From Chryseobacterium pennipullorum (lineage in GTDB: Bacteria; Bacteroidota; Bacteroidia; Flavobacteriales; Weeksellaceae), in the NCBI RefSeq assembly GCF_003384725.1, contig NZ_QNVV01000003.1, forward strand, positions 124,001 to 188,000: DNA of 64,000 nt, in the 5' to 3' direction. This document shows, one piece after another, positions 42,215-51,266 of the stretch; position 1 is the first letter of the stretch, and each line of letters starts with the position of its first letter. The notes below the pieces were generated by a model. It was not told the origin of the DNA. It saw only the letters and a program-made list of their open reading frames with translations, and did no database searches. The position numbers were made by a program, and so were the translations under genes.

Positions 42215-45200
42215 ATGAAGTTAAAATCCATCAGTGAAAAGTTTCTTCCCGAACTGCTGCAAAAGGAAATCGGAAAAGAAATTTTTGGCCCATTAGAAAA
42301 TCATCAGCATATTGCTGTAAAAGGAAGTGCAGGTTCTTCAGTTTCTGTATTTGTGGCTGAACTGTTTCTGGTTCAGAAGAAAAATATCCTTTATCTGGTA
42401 GATGATAAAGAAGATGCCTTGTATGCAAATACCGAGATGGAAGATCTGCTTGGAAAAGAAAAAGTGCTTTACTTCCCGGCTACACACCTTGAACCATACC
42501 AGGTAGAAAAAACCCAGAATGCCAATCTTGTACTAAGAACAGAAGTCTTAAACAAAATCAATTCGGGCCGCTCGCCAAAAGTCATTGTCGCTTATGCGGG
42601 AGCTTTATCAGAAAAGGTGCTTAAAAAGGAAGACTTCAAGGCGATTTCGCACCATATAAAAGTGGGAGATCAGCTCGATTTCGATTTTGTGGATGAACTA
42701 CTGAACCATTATCATTTTCAGCAGGCAGATTTCGTATCAGAACCCGGGGAATTTTCTGTGCGTGGCGGCATCGTAGATGTATTTTCCTATTCCTACGAAA
42801 AACCTTACAGGATCACTTTCTTTGGAAATGAGGTGGAAAGCATTAAGACCTTTGATATAGAAACGCAGCTTTCAGTAGATAAGGTAAAAGAATTTCAGCT
42901 GGTTTCCAATATGAATTTTTCCGTGACCGGAAGTCGGGTGTCATTGTTGCAATTGTTACCGGAGACCAGTTATATCGTTTCCAGAAACGGAATGGTAGGA
43001 ATACAGAAGATTAAAACATTTTATGAAAAGTCTCTCGAAAAATATGAAACTTTAAGCAAAGACATTGCCCACAGGACTCCACAGGACCTTTTTATTTCTG
43101 ATCAGGAATTCCTGTTTGATTATAAAAAATTTAAAACCCTCGATTTTGGAGGAATGGTGATTGAAGGCCTAAAAGAAGTTACTGAAATAAAAATGGAACA
43201 GTTGCCGCAGCCCTCTTTCCATAAGAATTTTGAATTGCTGATTGAAGATATTGAGGGGAAGCAAAAAGATGGATTTGATACCTGGATTTCATTTTCTACC
43301 GAAAAGCAGAAGGAAAGGCTGGAGTCGATCTTTGAGGAGCTGGAGCATGAGCTCCCTTTTAAAAGTTTCAAATCGGAATTACATGAAGGGTTTGTAGATA
43401 ACGCACATAAGATTTTGGTTTATACGGATCACCAGATCTTTGACCGTTACCAGCGGTACAAAGCCAAAAACACTTTCGCAAAATCGGAACAGCTTACCTT
43501 AAAGGATCTGATGTCCCTGAAGATCGGTGATTATATTGCTCATATCGATCATGGGATTGGTAAGTTTATGGGACTTGTAAAAGTAAATAATGATGGTAAG
43601 ATTCAGGAATGTTTTAAGCTTACCTATAAAAATGGAGATCTGCTGTATGTAAGTATTCACTCGCTGCATAAGATTTCAAAATATAACGGACCGGAGGGCA
43701 GGGAAATTGTTTTAAGCAAACTGGGTTCTCCAACTTGGAAATCGTTAAAGCAGAAAACAAAAGCTAAAGTAAAACAGATTGCTTTTGATCTTATCAAATT
43801 ATATGCACAAAGGAAAACGGCGAAAGGATTTGCCTATACCCCGGATTCTTATCTGCAGAATGAGCTCGAGGCAAGTTTTATATACGAAGATACCCCGGAC
43901 CAGGAAAAAGCTACTGTAGATGTGAAAAAGGATATGGAAGCTGATACAGTGATGGACAGGCTGGTATGTGGAGATGTAGGTTTCGGAAAAACGGAGGTGG
44001 CGATCCGTGCAGCATTTAAGGCCGCAACCGACGGAAAACAGGTCGCCGTATTGGTTCCGACCACCATTCTCGCATTTCAGCATTACAGAAGCTTTAAAGA
44101 GCGACTGAAAGATTTTCCGGTGAATGTTTCGTATATCAACCGTTTCAGAACCGCGAAACAGAAATCCGAAACTTTACAGAACCTGAAGGATGGCAAGGTA
44201 GATATTATCATCGGAACCCATCAGCTGGTGGGCAGTTCTGTAAAATTTAAAGATCTGGGACTCCTGATTATTGATGAGGAACATAAATTCGGGGTTTCTG
44301 TTAAAGATAAACTGAAAACCCTGAAAAATAATGTCGATACCCTCACCCTTACGGCTACTCCCATCCCAAGAACACTCCAGTTTTCTTTGATGGCCGCAAG
44401 GGATTTATCCGTCATCAAGACGCCGCCGCCCAACAGGCAGCCGGTAGATACCCAGCTTGTAGGATTTGATGAAGAAACGCTTCGTGATGCTGTTTCCTAT
44501 GAATTGCAGAGAGATGGACAGGTATATTTTATCAATAACAGGATCGAAAACCTTAAAGATATCGCAGGTCTTATTCAGAGGCTCGTTCCTGATGCAAGAG
44601 TGATTACCGGTCATGGGCAGATGGAAGGAAAGCAGCTTGAGAAAAATGTCCTGGATTTCATGGAAGGAAAATATGATGTTCTTGTTTCCACCACTATCAT
44701 AGAAAGTGGAGTAGATGTTCCGAATGCCAATACCATTTTCATTAACGATGCGCAGAGGTTCGGAATGGCTGATCTGCATCAGATGAGAGGAAGAGTAGGA
44801 CGAAGTAACAGAAAAGCATTTTGTTACCTGATCACCCCTCCTTATGATATGATGACTGCTGATGCCAGAAAACGCCTGGAAGCTATCGAGCAGTTTTCTG
44901 ATCTGGGAAGTGGTTTTCAGATTGCCATGAAGGATTTGGAAATACGGGGTGCAGGAGATCTCTTAGGTGGAGAGCAGAGTGGGTTTATCAATGAGATGGG
45001 GTTTGAAACCTATCAGAAACTGATGCAGGAAGCCCTGGAAGAACTTAAAGATGATGCAGATTTTGAAAATCTGTTTGACAATGAGGAAGACAGACAGAAA
45101 TTATTCAAGTCGGTGAAGGATGTCAATATTGACACCGACCTGGAGCTTATGCTTCCGGATTCTTATATCTCCAATACGGAAGAAAGATTGCTTCTCTATC

Positions 45201-45583
45201 AGAAAATAGCAGAGATTGATAATGAGAAAGATCTTCATCAGTTTGAGTTGGAGCTTATAGACCGCTTCGGAGCATTGCCGAAGGAAGCCATCAACCTTTT
45301 AAAAAGTGTTTCCCTGAAATGGCTGGCCGCAGATATAGGCTTTGAAAAAATTGTCATGAAAAATGGAGTGTTCCTGGGATATTTTCCAGGCAACCCTCAG
45401 GATAAGTTTTACCAGACCGACCGTTTCCACCATATCATCAATTATCTTACCCGGAACCCTGCGGAAGCACAGCTTAAGGAAAAACCGGGTAAGGAAGGAA
45501 ATCAGCTTATGATGAGAAAAGAAAGAGTGAAGAATGTAGATGAGGTGAATGTATTATTAAAAGCGATCATTGAACATCATTAA
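42215..45583 (+). CDS. mfd: Transcription-repair coupling factor
   Basis: 1122 residues from MKLKSISEKFLPELL. ATP-driven translocase that removes stalled RNA polymerase at DNA lesions and recruits UvrA. UvrB-like N-terminal module (EPGEFSVRGGIVDVFSYSYEKPYR), the CarD/RNA-polymerase-interaction domain (IGDYIAHIDHGIGKFMGL, GDLLYVSIHSLHKISKY), a helicase core with Walker A CGDVGFGKTEVAIRAAF, Walker B IIDEEHKFGV (DEEH), TATPIPRTLQFSLM, TTIIESGVDVPNANTIFI and RGRVGRSNRKAFCYL, and the C-terminal TRCF domain. All helicase motifs are present. Length is typical. Confidence 0.97.
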   Translation: MKLKSISEKFLPELLQKEIGKEIFGPLENHQHIAVKGSAGSSVSVFVAELFLVQKKNILYLVDDKEDALYANTEMEDLLGKEKVLYFPATHLEPYQVEKTQNANLVLRTEVLNKINSGRSPKVIVAYAGALSEKVLKKEDFKAISHHIKVGDQLDFDFVDELLNHYHFQQADFVSEPGEFSVRGGIVDVFSYSYEKPYRITFFGNEVESIKTFDIETQLSVDKVKEFQLVSNMNFSVTGSRVSLLQLLPETSYIVSRNGMVGIQKIKTFYEKSLEKYETLSKDIAHRTPQDLFISDQEFLFDYKKFKTLDFGGMVIEGLKEVTEIKMEQLPQPSFHKNFELLIEDIEGKQKDGFDTWISFSTEKQKERLESIFEELEHELPFKSFKSELHEGFVDNAHKILVYTDHQIFDRYQRYKAKNTFAKSEQLTLKDLMSLKIGDYIAHIDHGIGKFMGLVKVNNDGKIQECFKLTYKNGDLLYVSIHSLHKISKYNGPEGREIVLSKLGSPTWKSLKQKTKAKVKQIAFDLIKLYAQRKTAKGFAYTPDSYLQNELEASFIYEDTPDQEKATVDVKKDMEADTVMDRLVCGDVGFGKTEVAIRAAFKAATDGKQVAVLVPTTILAFQHYRSFKERLKDFPVNVSYINRFRTAKQKSETLQNLKDGKVDIIIGTHQLVGSSVKFKDLGLLIIDEEHKFGVSVKDKLKTLKNNVDTLTLTATPIPRTLQFSLMAARDLSVIKTPPPNRQPVDTQLVGFDEETLRDAVSYELQRDGQVYFINNRIENLKDIAGLIQRLVPDARVITGHGQMEGKQLEKNVLDFMEGKYDVLVSTTIIESGVDVPNANTIFINDAQRFGMADLHQMRGRVGRSNRKAFCYLITPPYDMMTADARKRLEAIEQFSDLGSGFQIAMKDLEIRGAGDLLGGEQSGFINEMGFETYQKLMQEALEELKDDADFENLFDNEEDRQKLFKSVKDVNIDTDLELMLPDSYISNTEERLLLYQKIAEIDNEKDLHQFELELIDRFGALPKEAINLLKSVSLKWLAADIGFEKIVMKNGVFLGYFPGNPQDKFYQTDRFHHIINYLTRNPAEAQLKEKPGKEGNQLMMRKERVKNVDEVNVLLKAIIEHH

Positions 45584-45621
45584 AAGAATTGTTTTAATGC
45601 GTTAAAATTTTTTCGTGAAAT

Positions 45622-45666
45622 AATGAAACGCCTGCAAAAATTTATTTTTTGCAGGCGTTTTTCATG
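45622..45666 (+). terminator. Strong terminator of mfd
   Basis: Perfect 15-bp stem (45626-45640 with 45646-45660) around TTTAT, followed by a T-run. Confidence 0.95.
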
Positions 45667-45936
45667 TGATTAATATCAGCTTTTTCTCCAGAACTATTCA
45701 TGATGAAGAGAATTAACAGCTTTTTAGAAGCGGTAAAGTCACCTTTAAATGATTAAAAAAAATCGGCGAGCGCCCGCACAGAAAGGGTTTGGAATGCTCT
45801 ATTTAATTATTGAACTGTTAAAAGTGGAGTTATGTAGTAATAATTCTACTTTTTTGTGTAATTAGTTCTATGCTCTAATGTGTTTATTTCTATGGGGTTA
45901 TGGGTGTATAACTGGAATTTTTAGGGTTGCAATTTG

Positions 45937-45944
45937 TACCTTTG
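45937..45944 (+). promoter_or_regulatory. -7 box (TACCTTTG) of the tandem paralogue operon
   Basis: Matches TAnnTTTG, ends 11 bases before the ATG at 45956. It is the same sequence as the mfd box. Confidence 0.5.
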
Positions 45945-45955
45945 TAGTCCTTATT

Positions 45956-46777
45956 ATGAAAAAAATTATATATTGCTGCGCAGCTGGACTTCTTTCATTC
46001 TATGCTGACGCTCAGGTGGGAATCGGGACTACCAAACCAAAGTCTACTCTCGATATCAATGGGAAGACCACCTTAAGAAAAGAGTTGAGAGTGGGCGGAA
46101 CCCCAACCCAGGCAGGAAACGCCGGATTAAACGGCCAGGTTTTGGTTTCTCAGGGAGAGGGCCTTCCTCCGGTCTGGAAATCACTGAATGTTAGCTTTAT
46201 GGAAGAAGGGCAGTACAAGCTGATCAACTCTTATCTCTCCACAGATCAAAATGGTATTATAGGATTGTCTAACGGAATTGCTGGTGACAATGTGTATAAA
46301 AATAATGTTGGTGATAATATCACTGATACCAGCAAAGGCAAATGGTCAAAGATTGCCGGTCTTGAGACCAATTTTAACATCAAAAACGGGAAAAACAGAC
46401 TTACCTATCAGTTTCAGACAGGAATTGAGATGAAGGCTCCTTCTTCTACTACATCATCCAATGTAAGATTCGCATGCGGAGTGTTTAGAAACGGAAAGCT
46501 TGTTGCGGTACGTCCGGATCGGGTAGCTTCTAATAACAATGCTGGAAAGAATGGTATTCAGGATTATATTTTCACCCTTAATTACACGGAGCAGAACGTG
46601 CCGGTAGGGGTACATAAAATTGAAATTGCGTGCAGAAAAATTGATGCGTCCAGTTTGAATGCTCAGTTTGCAGTTGGACGTAATGTTCAGGATTCTAATG
46701 GGATCTCAAGTGCATTTACCCTAGAGTCGACCATGAAGATGGATGTCATTGAATATGTAACCTATAAAGGCAATTAA
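45956..46777 (+). CDS. Secreted protein, tandem paralogue 1 of 3
   Basis: 273 residues from MKKIIYCC; the longer frame from 45878 would run over the promoter box. Signal peptide to DAQ (about 20). The mature N-terminus is VGIGTTKPKSTLDINGKTTLRKELRVGGTP, a pattern of trimeric, tail-fibre-like Bacteroidetes surface proteins. A GxPPVWKSL motif ends that part. The rest is a beta-rich domain (VRFACGVFRNGKLVAVRPD, VPVGVHKIEIACRKID). Function unknown. It starts an operon with two homologues at 46779 and 47607, and shares the mature N-terminus and the ACGxFxxxKL motif with them. I see no T9SS C-terminal domain. Confidence 0.85.
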   Translation: MKKIIYCCAAGLLSFYADAQVGIGTTKPKSTLDINGKTTLRKELRVGGTPTQAGNAGLNGQVLVSQGEGLPPVWKSLNVSFMEEGQYKLINSYLSTDQNGIIGLSNGIAGDNVYKNNVGDNITDTSKGKWSKIAGLETNFNIKNGKNRLTYQFQTGIEMKAPSSTTSSNVRFACGVFRNGKLVAVRPDRVASNNNAGKNGIQDYIFTLNYTEQNVPVGVHKIEIACRKIDASSLNAQFAVGRNVQDSNGISSAFTLESTMKMDVIEYVTYKGN

Positions 46778-46778
46778 A

Positions 46779-47597
46779 ATGATGAAAAGAATATTATCAA
46801 CTTTATTCCTGGGCTCGGTATTGACGATTTCAGCTCAGGTAGGAATAAATACAGATGCTCCGAAAGCAACACTGGATGTAAATGGAGATATAGGCTTCAG
46901 AGGTAAAATCGTAGTTCTTAATACGACGGATAATTCTCTTACCCAAGGGACTAATGATCAGTTACTGGTTTCTCAGGGAACGGGCTATCCTCCGATCTGG
47001 AAGACCCTGCGTATTCCGGAATATGAACCGAATAAATTTTACCTGATCTACAACAATTCCTTCTCAGATAATGCCGGAATTAAGTTTACTTCCGGTGAGC
47101 AGGCTACAATTACTACCTCCCGTTCTGCTACTTTTACCAAAGGAGCAGATATCAGTACCTTGCAGGGGTTCAAAAAAATTGCCGGTCTTTCGCAGGAGAT
47201 TGACGTCTTCAGTACGCAAAGTAAGGCCTACTTTCAATTTGAGACTGTAGTTCAGGCAGATTTTTCAGCTAATGGTACTACAGATACCTCTATAGACTAT
47301 GCCTGCGGCATTTTTGTAGATGATAAGCTGGTCAATCTCAGACAGAGAAATCTGAAGGCAAGTAATGCAAGCTATTCTTTCCTTACCCATAACCAGATCG
47401 GTATTGTAGATAATCTTGCGAAAGGAAAACATAAGGTAAGTGTCGCATGTTCGAGACTGGCTTCTTTCGGAGAGTCAAACAGAACACTTGCTGTGGGAAC
47501 CAACACCAATACCAATATTAACGGTTTTATTGCGCAGTCTTCTTTAAAAGTGGATGTTTACGAAGTTCCAGAAGTCTTTAATACCATTATCAATTAA
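46779..47597 (+). CDS. Secreted protein, tandem paralogue 2 of 3
   Basis: 272 residues, starting 1 base after the stop of paralogue 1 (the second ATG at 46782 is an alternative). Signal peptide to ISAQ (about 20), then VGINTDAPKATLDVNGDIGFRGKIV and GYPPIWKTL, matching the N-terminal pattern of its neighbours. The C-terminal domain has IDYACGIFVDDKLVNLRQRN and KGKHKVSVACSRLASF. It diverges from the neighbours in the middle. Function unknown; probably surface- or periplasm-located. Confidence 0.85.
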   Translation: MMKRILSTLFLGSVLTISAQVGINTDAPKATLDVNGDIGFRGKIVVLNTTDNSLTQGTNDQLLVSQGTGYPPIWKTLRIPEYEPNKFYLIYNNSFSDNAGIKFTSGEQATITTSRSATFTKGADISTLQGFKKIAGLSQEIDVFSTQSKAYFQFETVVQADFSANGTTDTSIDYACGIFVDDKLVNLRQRNLKASNASYSFLTHNQIGIVDNLAKGKHKVSVACSRLASFGESNRTLAVGTNTNTNINGFIAQSSLKVDVYEVPEVFNTIIN

Positions 47598-47606
47598 AAA
47601 CAAAGT

Positions 47607-48347
47607 ATGAAAAAAATATTTTTTGTGACGTCATTTGTGTTTACAGGACTTATCAGCGCGCAGGTTGGAATTAAAACAACCACTCCGGTTAATACGCTTG
47701 ATGTGAACGGGGATATCAGTATAAGAAAAGAAATAAGAACGGGTGGGACGGACCTTGTAAAAGGATCAGCCGGAAATCCAGGAGATATTCTGCACAATAA
47801 TTCTACCATAGCAGCCAATGACTGGAAAACCATAAAAATTGCTGATGGACTGGGAAGTATGTCCTTATTTTCTATGAATACCATTGCCGACCAGACCGGG
47901 GTTTCCTTTTCAGCCAGCGGATCCCCCGTACCTTACTACGAAGATGATGCATTGACAGGTAACTGGACTGCATTGCCGAATGCAACAGATACTTTTTCTG
48001 TAACGAATAACAACAATAAAGTAACATTTTCTTTCCAGACTACGGCTCAGAAAGTGAACAATGGAACAGCATCAGCAAGTTTTGCCTGCGGTATTTTTGT
48101 AGACAGCAAGCTTAAAGCCGTGAGAACAGATGTACTGCTGGGGGAAAGCGGTGCATACAAGATTTTTAATCTTAATGCTACACTCACCAACCTTCCTCCT
48201 AAGAACAATTATGTAGTAAAGGTAGCATGCATTAACAGGACGTTGAACAGTACCACTCTTGGAATAGGCAGGCCAGTGGATGGGACGTTCCTGAGTAACG
48301 ATATGGCTCAGTCTGTGCTGACCACAAATGTTCTGCAGCCCTATTAA
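47607..48347 (+). CDS. Secreted protein, tandem paralogue 3 of 3
   Basis: 246 residues, 9 bases after paralogue 2. Signal peptide to ISAQ (about 18). VGIKTTTPVNTLDVNGDISIRKEIRTGGTDL is the shared N-terminus, with the GDILHNN and NDWKTIKI segment in place of the PPxWK motif. The C-terminal domain has ASFACGIFVDSKLKAVRTDV and NYVVKVACINRTLN. It is the shortest of the three and ends the operon; a hairpin terminator follows. Function unknown. Confidence 0.85.
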   Translation: MKKIFFVTSFVFTGLISAQVGIKTTTPVNTLDVNGDISIRKEIRTGGTDLVKGSAGNPGDILHNNSTIAANDWKTIKIADGLGSMSLFSMNTIADQTGVSFSASGSPVPYYEDDALTGNWTALPNATDTFSVTNNNNKVTFSFQTTAQKVNNGTASASFACGIFVDSKLKAVRTDVLLGESGAYKIFNLNATLTNLPPKNNYVVKVACINRTLNSTTLGIGRPVDGTFLSNDMAQSVLTTNVLQPY

Positions 48348-48374
48348 AATTTTTATCATCATATAATAATTAAG

Positions 48375-48406
48375 AATCTAAAAACGTTATGTTTTTAGAT
48401 TTTTTA
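48375..48406 (+). terminator. Terminator of the tandem paralogue operon
   Basis: ATCTAAAAAC (48376-48385) pairs with GTTTTTAGAT (48391-48400) around GTTAT, then a T-run. Confidence 0.85.
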
Positions 48407-48472
48407 TGTTTATTAATTCTGTTCGTTGTGAATTTGTGGGGATAAAGTGTCTGTTGTTATTGAAAATTGAAT

Positions 48473-48480
48473 TATATTTG
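48473..48480 (+). promoter_or_regulatory. -7 box (TATATTTG) of the 48501 lipoprotein gene
   Basis: Matches TAnnTTTG, 20 bases before the ATG. The paralogous gene at 49468 has the same box. Confidence 0.5.
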
Positions 48481-48500
48481 AGCAAGTTAAAAAATTCTCT

Positions 48501-49379
48501 ATGGTAAAAAACTATTTTCTAAAAATGTTTGCCGGTATTGCCCTCCTTGGATTGCTGGCTTCATGCAATACCACATCCGATCCTACAGAATCCATTGCTA
48601 ATCCTGACGAAGGAACTCCGCCACCCAAAGTTTTGTCAAAAGTGACCGTGAATAGTGTTGCTCAGGAAGAATTTGTTACCACCAATGCCGGAGTTTTGGA
48701 GCAAGCCATCTTCAAAGATGAGAAAGCAGGCAATGCATATTATACCGGCGTTTTGACGTATAATACTGACAAACAGATTTCCAAAATAAAATTTACGAGT
48801 ACAGCATCAGCAAGTCTGAAATATGATTTTGATATTACTCCAGCTGCTGACGGGAAGATCTATAATGCCTCGTGTATCGGAACAGCTCCCACTCCCGGAG
48901 CCTCTCATATCAGCGATTATACCATTACCTACGACCAGACCACCCAAAAGATGACCAAGATTCTTGAAAAAAGAAAAGAGGGAGGAATAAGTGCATACAA
49001 TAGATTTGTTGATTATGCCTTTATCTATTCCGGGGAGAATATTTCCCAGGTGATCTGCTCAAAAGGAATATTGGATATCAACGGAGCTCCCAATATGGGA
49101 ACCGCAGTACAGACGAAATATAGTTTTCAGAATTACGATGCTCAAAAAGGCGCTTATTCTAAACTTCCGAAAACTTTTCTTATTATCCGAAGTCTGATAG
49201 ATCCGGTTAATTTCTACAAAGCATCACCAAACAATCCTACCTCTATGTACATTCAGATGCCACCACCGGCAGCATCAGTGAATACGGCACAGAGCTACTC
49301 ATATGATAAGGAGGGATATCCCGCTGTTGAAAAAAACCAGAATGTAACCTACACCTATAAAAATGTTGAAAAACTATAG
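48501..49379 (+). CDS. Lipoprotein, paralogous pair member 1
   Basis: 292 residues. Lipoprotein signal with LLASC (Cys at 22), then a Thr/Asp/Pro-rich linker (NPDEGTPPPK). The mature domain contains repeated YD-like strands: YTGVLTYNTDKQISKIKFTS, YTITYDQTTQKMTKILEK, YAFIYSGENISQVICSK, SYSYDKEGYP. These look like a beta-strand repeat of the kind seen in Bacteroidetes RHS/YD-related or DUF4595-type lipoproteins, without certainty. It pairs with the gene at 49468, sharing the SPNNP motif and the C-terminal tyrosine-rich end. Function unknown. Confidence 0.82.
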   Translation: MVKNYFLKMFAGIALLGLLASCNTTSDPTESIANPDEGTPPPKVLSKVTVNSVAQEEFVTTNAGVLEQAIFKDEKAGNAYYTGVLTYNTDKQISKIKFTSTASASLKYDFDITPAADGKIYNASCIGTAPTPGASHISDYTITYDQTTQKMTKILEKRKEGGISAYNRFVDYAFIYSGENISQVICSKGILDINGAPNMGTAVQTKYSFQNYDAQKGAYSKLPKTFLIIRSLIDPVNFYKASPNNPTSMYIQMPPPAASVNTAQSYSYDKEGYPAVEKNQNVTYTYKNVEKL

Positions 49380-49433
49380 GGATTAATCTTCGCAGAATAT
49401 CAATTATAATATAATTTTTAGGTTAAAAAAAAT

Positions 49434-49441
49434 TATATTTG
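49434..49441 (+). promoter_or_regulatory. -7 box (TATATTTG) of the 49468 lipoprotein gene
   Basis: Matches TAnnTTTG, 26 bases before the ATG. Same sequence as the box of the upstream paralogue. Confidence 0.5.
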
Positions 49442-49467
49442 TCAAAAAATTAATCAATTACCAGGAA

Positions 49468-50400
49468 ATGAAACGAATTTTCTATTTTATTTTACTAATA
49501 GCAGGTTTTTCCTCAATCCATTCTTGTAAGGATTTATTGGATGAAGACGGGAATCCATTGTTGGATCTTAATAATACAGGCGGACTGAATGGTCCCCGGG
49601 CATTATACAGAGAAATTACAGATAAAGATACCATCGCAGAATATCATTATAGCGGCCTTCTCGTAACGAAAGTGATTACAGACAGTGCTTCCGTTACCGA
49701 TATCATGTACAGTGGTGACAAAATAAGTCAGATCAACTTTAACGGCTTTCTTGACCTTGACGGCAACGGAAAGCTTGATCAAGACAGTGTATCCTACACT
49801 CAGCTGTTTACCTATGCCAATAACAGCCAATTGCAGACGATCTCTGAAAACCGTTCAATTTTCAGAAGACCACCACCGGTTCCACCAGCAACTACGCCAG
49901 GTCCGCAGACCTTATTAAGAAAAGAAAAAACACTTTATAACATTAAGTTTAATGCGGCAACGGCAAAACTGGATTCTATCATTATGCGAAACGGTCCGGA
50001 CGCAACGGGAGTACCATTTGCTTACAATGCCTACTCAAAAACAGCCTACACTTATGTAGGAGATAATGTATCCAAGGTGTTGAGAACCTACGGTCCTATG
50101 GCAGGGAATGTATTTGGAGCAGCGACCATGAAGTACAGCTATGAATACTATGCATACGATGACCAGATCAGTCCGTTCACTTTATTACCGATGGGCTATA
50201 AAATTTCCAGAATTTTATCTACGGTAATTAATGATAAAGAGAGTCTGATCCTGTCTCCAAACAATCCGAAGAGATGGTCATTAACAGATCTTACGCCACC
50301 AATTCCTACGCCTATCGTAAAGAGTACAAATTATGTGTATGACGTACAGACTTATATGACTAAAGGTTATGGAATTAATTATATCTACAAGCCACAGTAA
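49468..50400 (+). CDS. Lipoprotein, paralogous pair member 2
   Basis: 310 residues. N-terminal hydrophobic segment with SIHSC as the likely lipobox (Cys at 20; the pattern is weaker than in member 1). The mature domain has the same strand pattern: YHYSGLLVTKVITDS, IMYSGDKISQINFNG, TLYNIKFNAATAKLDSIIMR, YTYVGDNVSKVLRTYG and SPNNPKRWSL, ending YIYKPQ. A calcium-binding-like DLDGNGKLDQDS sits at about residue 94 and might bind Ca2+. Separate promoter box, then a strong terminator at 50420. Function unknown. Confidence 0.82.
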   Translation: MKRIFYFILLIAGFSSIHSCKDLLDEDGNPLLDLNNTGGLNGPRALYREITDKDTIAEYHYSGLLVTKVITDSASVTDIMYSGDKISQINFNGFLDLDGNGKLDQDSVSYTQLFTYANNSQLQTISENRSIFRRPPPVPPATTPGPQTLLRKEKTLYNIKFNAATAKLDSIIMRNGPDATGVPFAYNAYSKTAYTYVGDNVSKVLRTYGPMAGNVFGAATMKYSYEYYAYDDQISPFTLLPMGYKISRILSTVINDKESLILSPNNPKRWSLTDLTPPIPTPIVKSTNYVYDVQTYMTKGYGINYIYKPQ

Positions 50401-50419
50401 AATAATTTTTTAACAATAT

Positions 50420-50452
50420 TAAACTCAATCTTCATAAGGTTGAGTTTTTTTA
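50420..50452 (+). terminator. Terminator of the lipoprotein gene at 49468
   Basis: 11-bp stem AACTCAATCTT (50422-50432) with AAGGTTGAGTT (50436-50446, one T-G pair) around CAT, then a T-run. Confidence 0.92.
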
Positions 50453-50464
50453 TTTTTTATGCCT

Positions 50465-50472
50465 TAATTTTG
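50465..50472 (+). promoter_or_regulatory. -7 box (TAATTTTG) of pth
   Basis: Matches TAnnTTTG, 13 bases before the pth ATG. A TTG at 50440-50442 inside the preceding terminator could be the -33 part. Confidence 0.45.
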
Positions 50473-50485
50473 CAAAAAATTTCTG

Positions 50486-51049
50486 ATGAAATATTTAATA
50501 GTAGGGCTTGGCAACAAAGGCTCTGAATATGAAAATACACGACATAATATAGGCTTTAAAGTCGCTGAAAAAATTGCTGAAACCCTTGAAGTATCATTTA
50601 ATACCGCAAATTTCGGGTGGATGGCAGAAGGTAAATATAAGGGAAGGAAGGTTTTTGTCCTGAAGCCTGATACCTATATGAATTTATCTGGAAATGCTGT
50701 AAGATACTGGATGCAGAAAGAAAATATTCCTTTGGAAAATGTTCTCGTTGTAACAGATGATCTCGCTCTTCCTTTCGGGACATTGAGGATGAAAGGAAAA
50801 GGGTCTGATGCAGGCCACAATGGCCTTAAGAATATCAACGAAGTACTGCAGACCCAGAACTATACGAGGCTTCGTTTCGGAATCTCTGCAGATTTTTCAG
50901 CAGGACGTCAGGTAGACTATGTTCTTGGCACATGGAATGAAGAGGAAACAGAAAAGCTTACTGAAAGGATCGAAACCTTTTCCAAGGCCAGCCTTTCTTT
51001 CGTTTTTGCAGGCTTGAACAATACCATGTCTGCATTCAATGGGAAGTAA
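50486..51049 (+). CDS. pth: Peptidyl-tRNA hydrolase
   Basis: 187 residues. Frees tRNA from peptidyl-tRNAs dropped by the ribosome. Motifs: LIVGLGNKGSEYENTRHNIGF with N10 and catalytic H20, KPDTYMNLSG, the Asp in VVTDDLALPFG, and KGSDAGHNGLKNI. The C-terminal NWNEEE-like GTWNEEE is present. Length typical. The gene has its own promoter box and a downstream hairpin at 51200. Confidence 0.97.
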   Translation: MKYLIVGLGNKGSEYENTRHNIGFKVAEKIAETLEVSFNTANFGWMAEGKYKGRKVFVLKPDTYMNLSGNAVRYWMQKENIPLENVLVVTDDLALPFGTLRMKGKGSDAGHNGLKNINEVLQTQNYTRLRFGISADFSAGRQVDYVLGTWNEEETEKLTERIETFSKASLSFVFAGLNNTMSAFNGK

Positions 51050-51199
51050 GCGATGTTTTTGATGATGATGAATCCCAAAAGTGAAATTTTTCGGTTTTAA
51101 AAATAATCGAAAATTAAAACAGGGCAGCGATCAATTCTGTATTTTTATCAGATAGTTGGCTCGTTGTTACCTTTCTTTCAGATTGCACTGTACTATAAA

Positions 51200-51234
51200 A
51201 AATAAATGCCACCGAATTTCGATGGCATTTTCTG
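51200..51234 (-). terminator. Terminator of the carbonic anhydrase operon (possibly bidirectional)
   Basis: AAATGCCA (51204-51211) pairs with TGGCATTT (51223-51230), with an inner CGAA/TTCG pair. T-rich tails lie on both strands. Confidence 0.75.
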
Positions 51235-51266
51235 TATGATAATTGAAATATAATGAGCTTGAATTC

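Larger units (their letters stand above)
45584..45955. other. Intergenic region (372 bp)
   Basis: Holds the mfd terminator (45622-45666), a weaker hairpin with T-run at about 45822-45856, and the -7 box at 45937-45944. A 17-codon frame at 45703-45756 has no support. Confidence 0.6.

Noticed and set aside
45703..45756. 17-codon open frame after mfd
   Set aside because: Too short, no promoter box or homologue evident, and lies in a region following a terminator.
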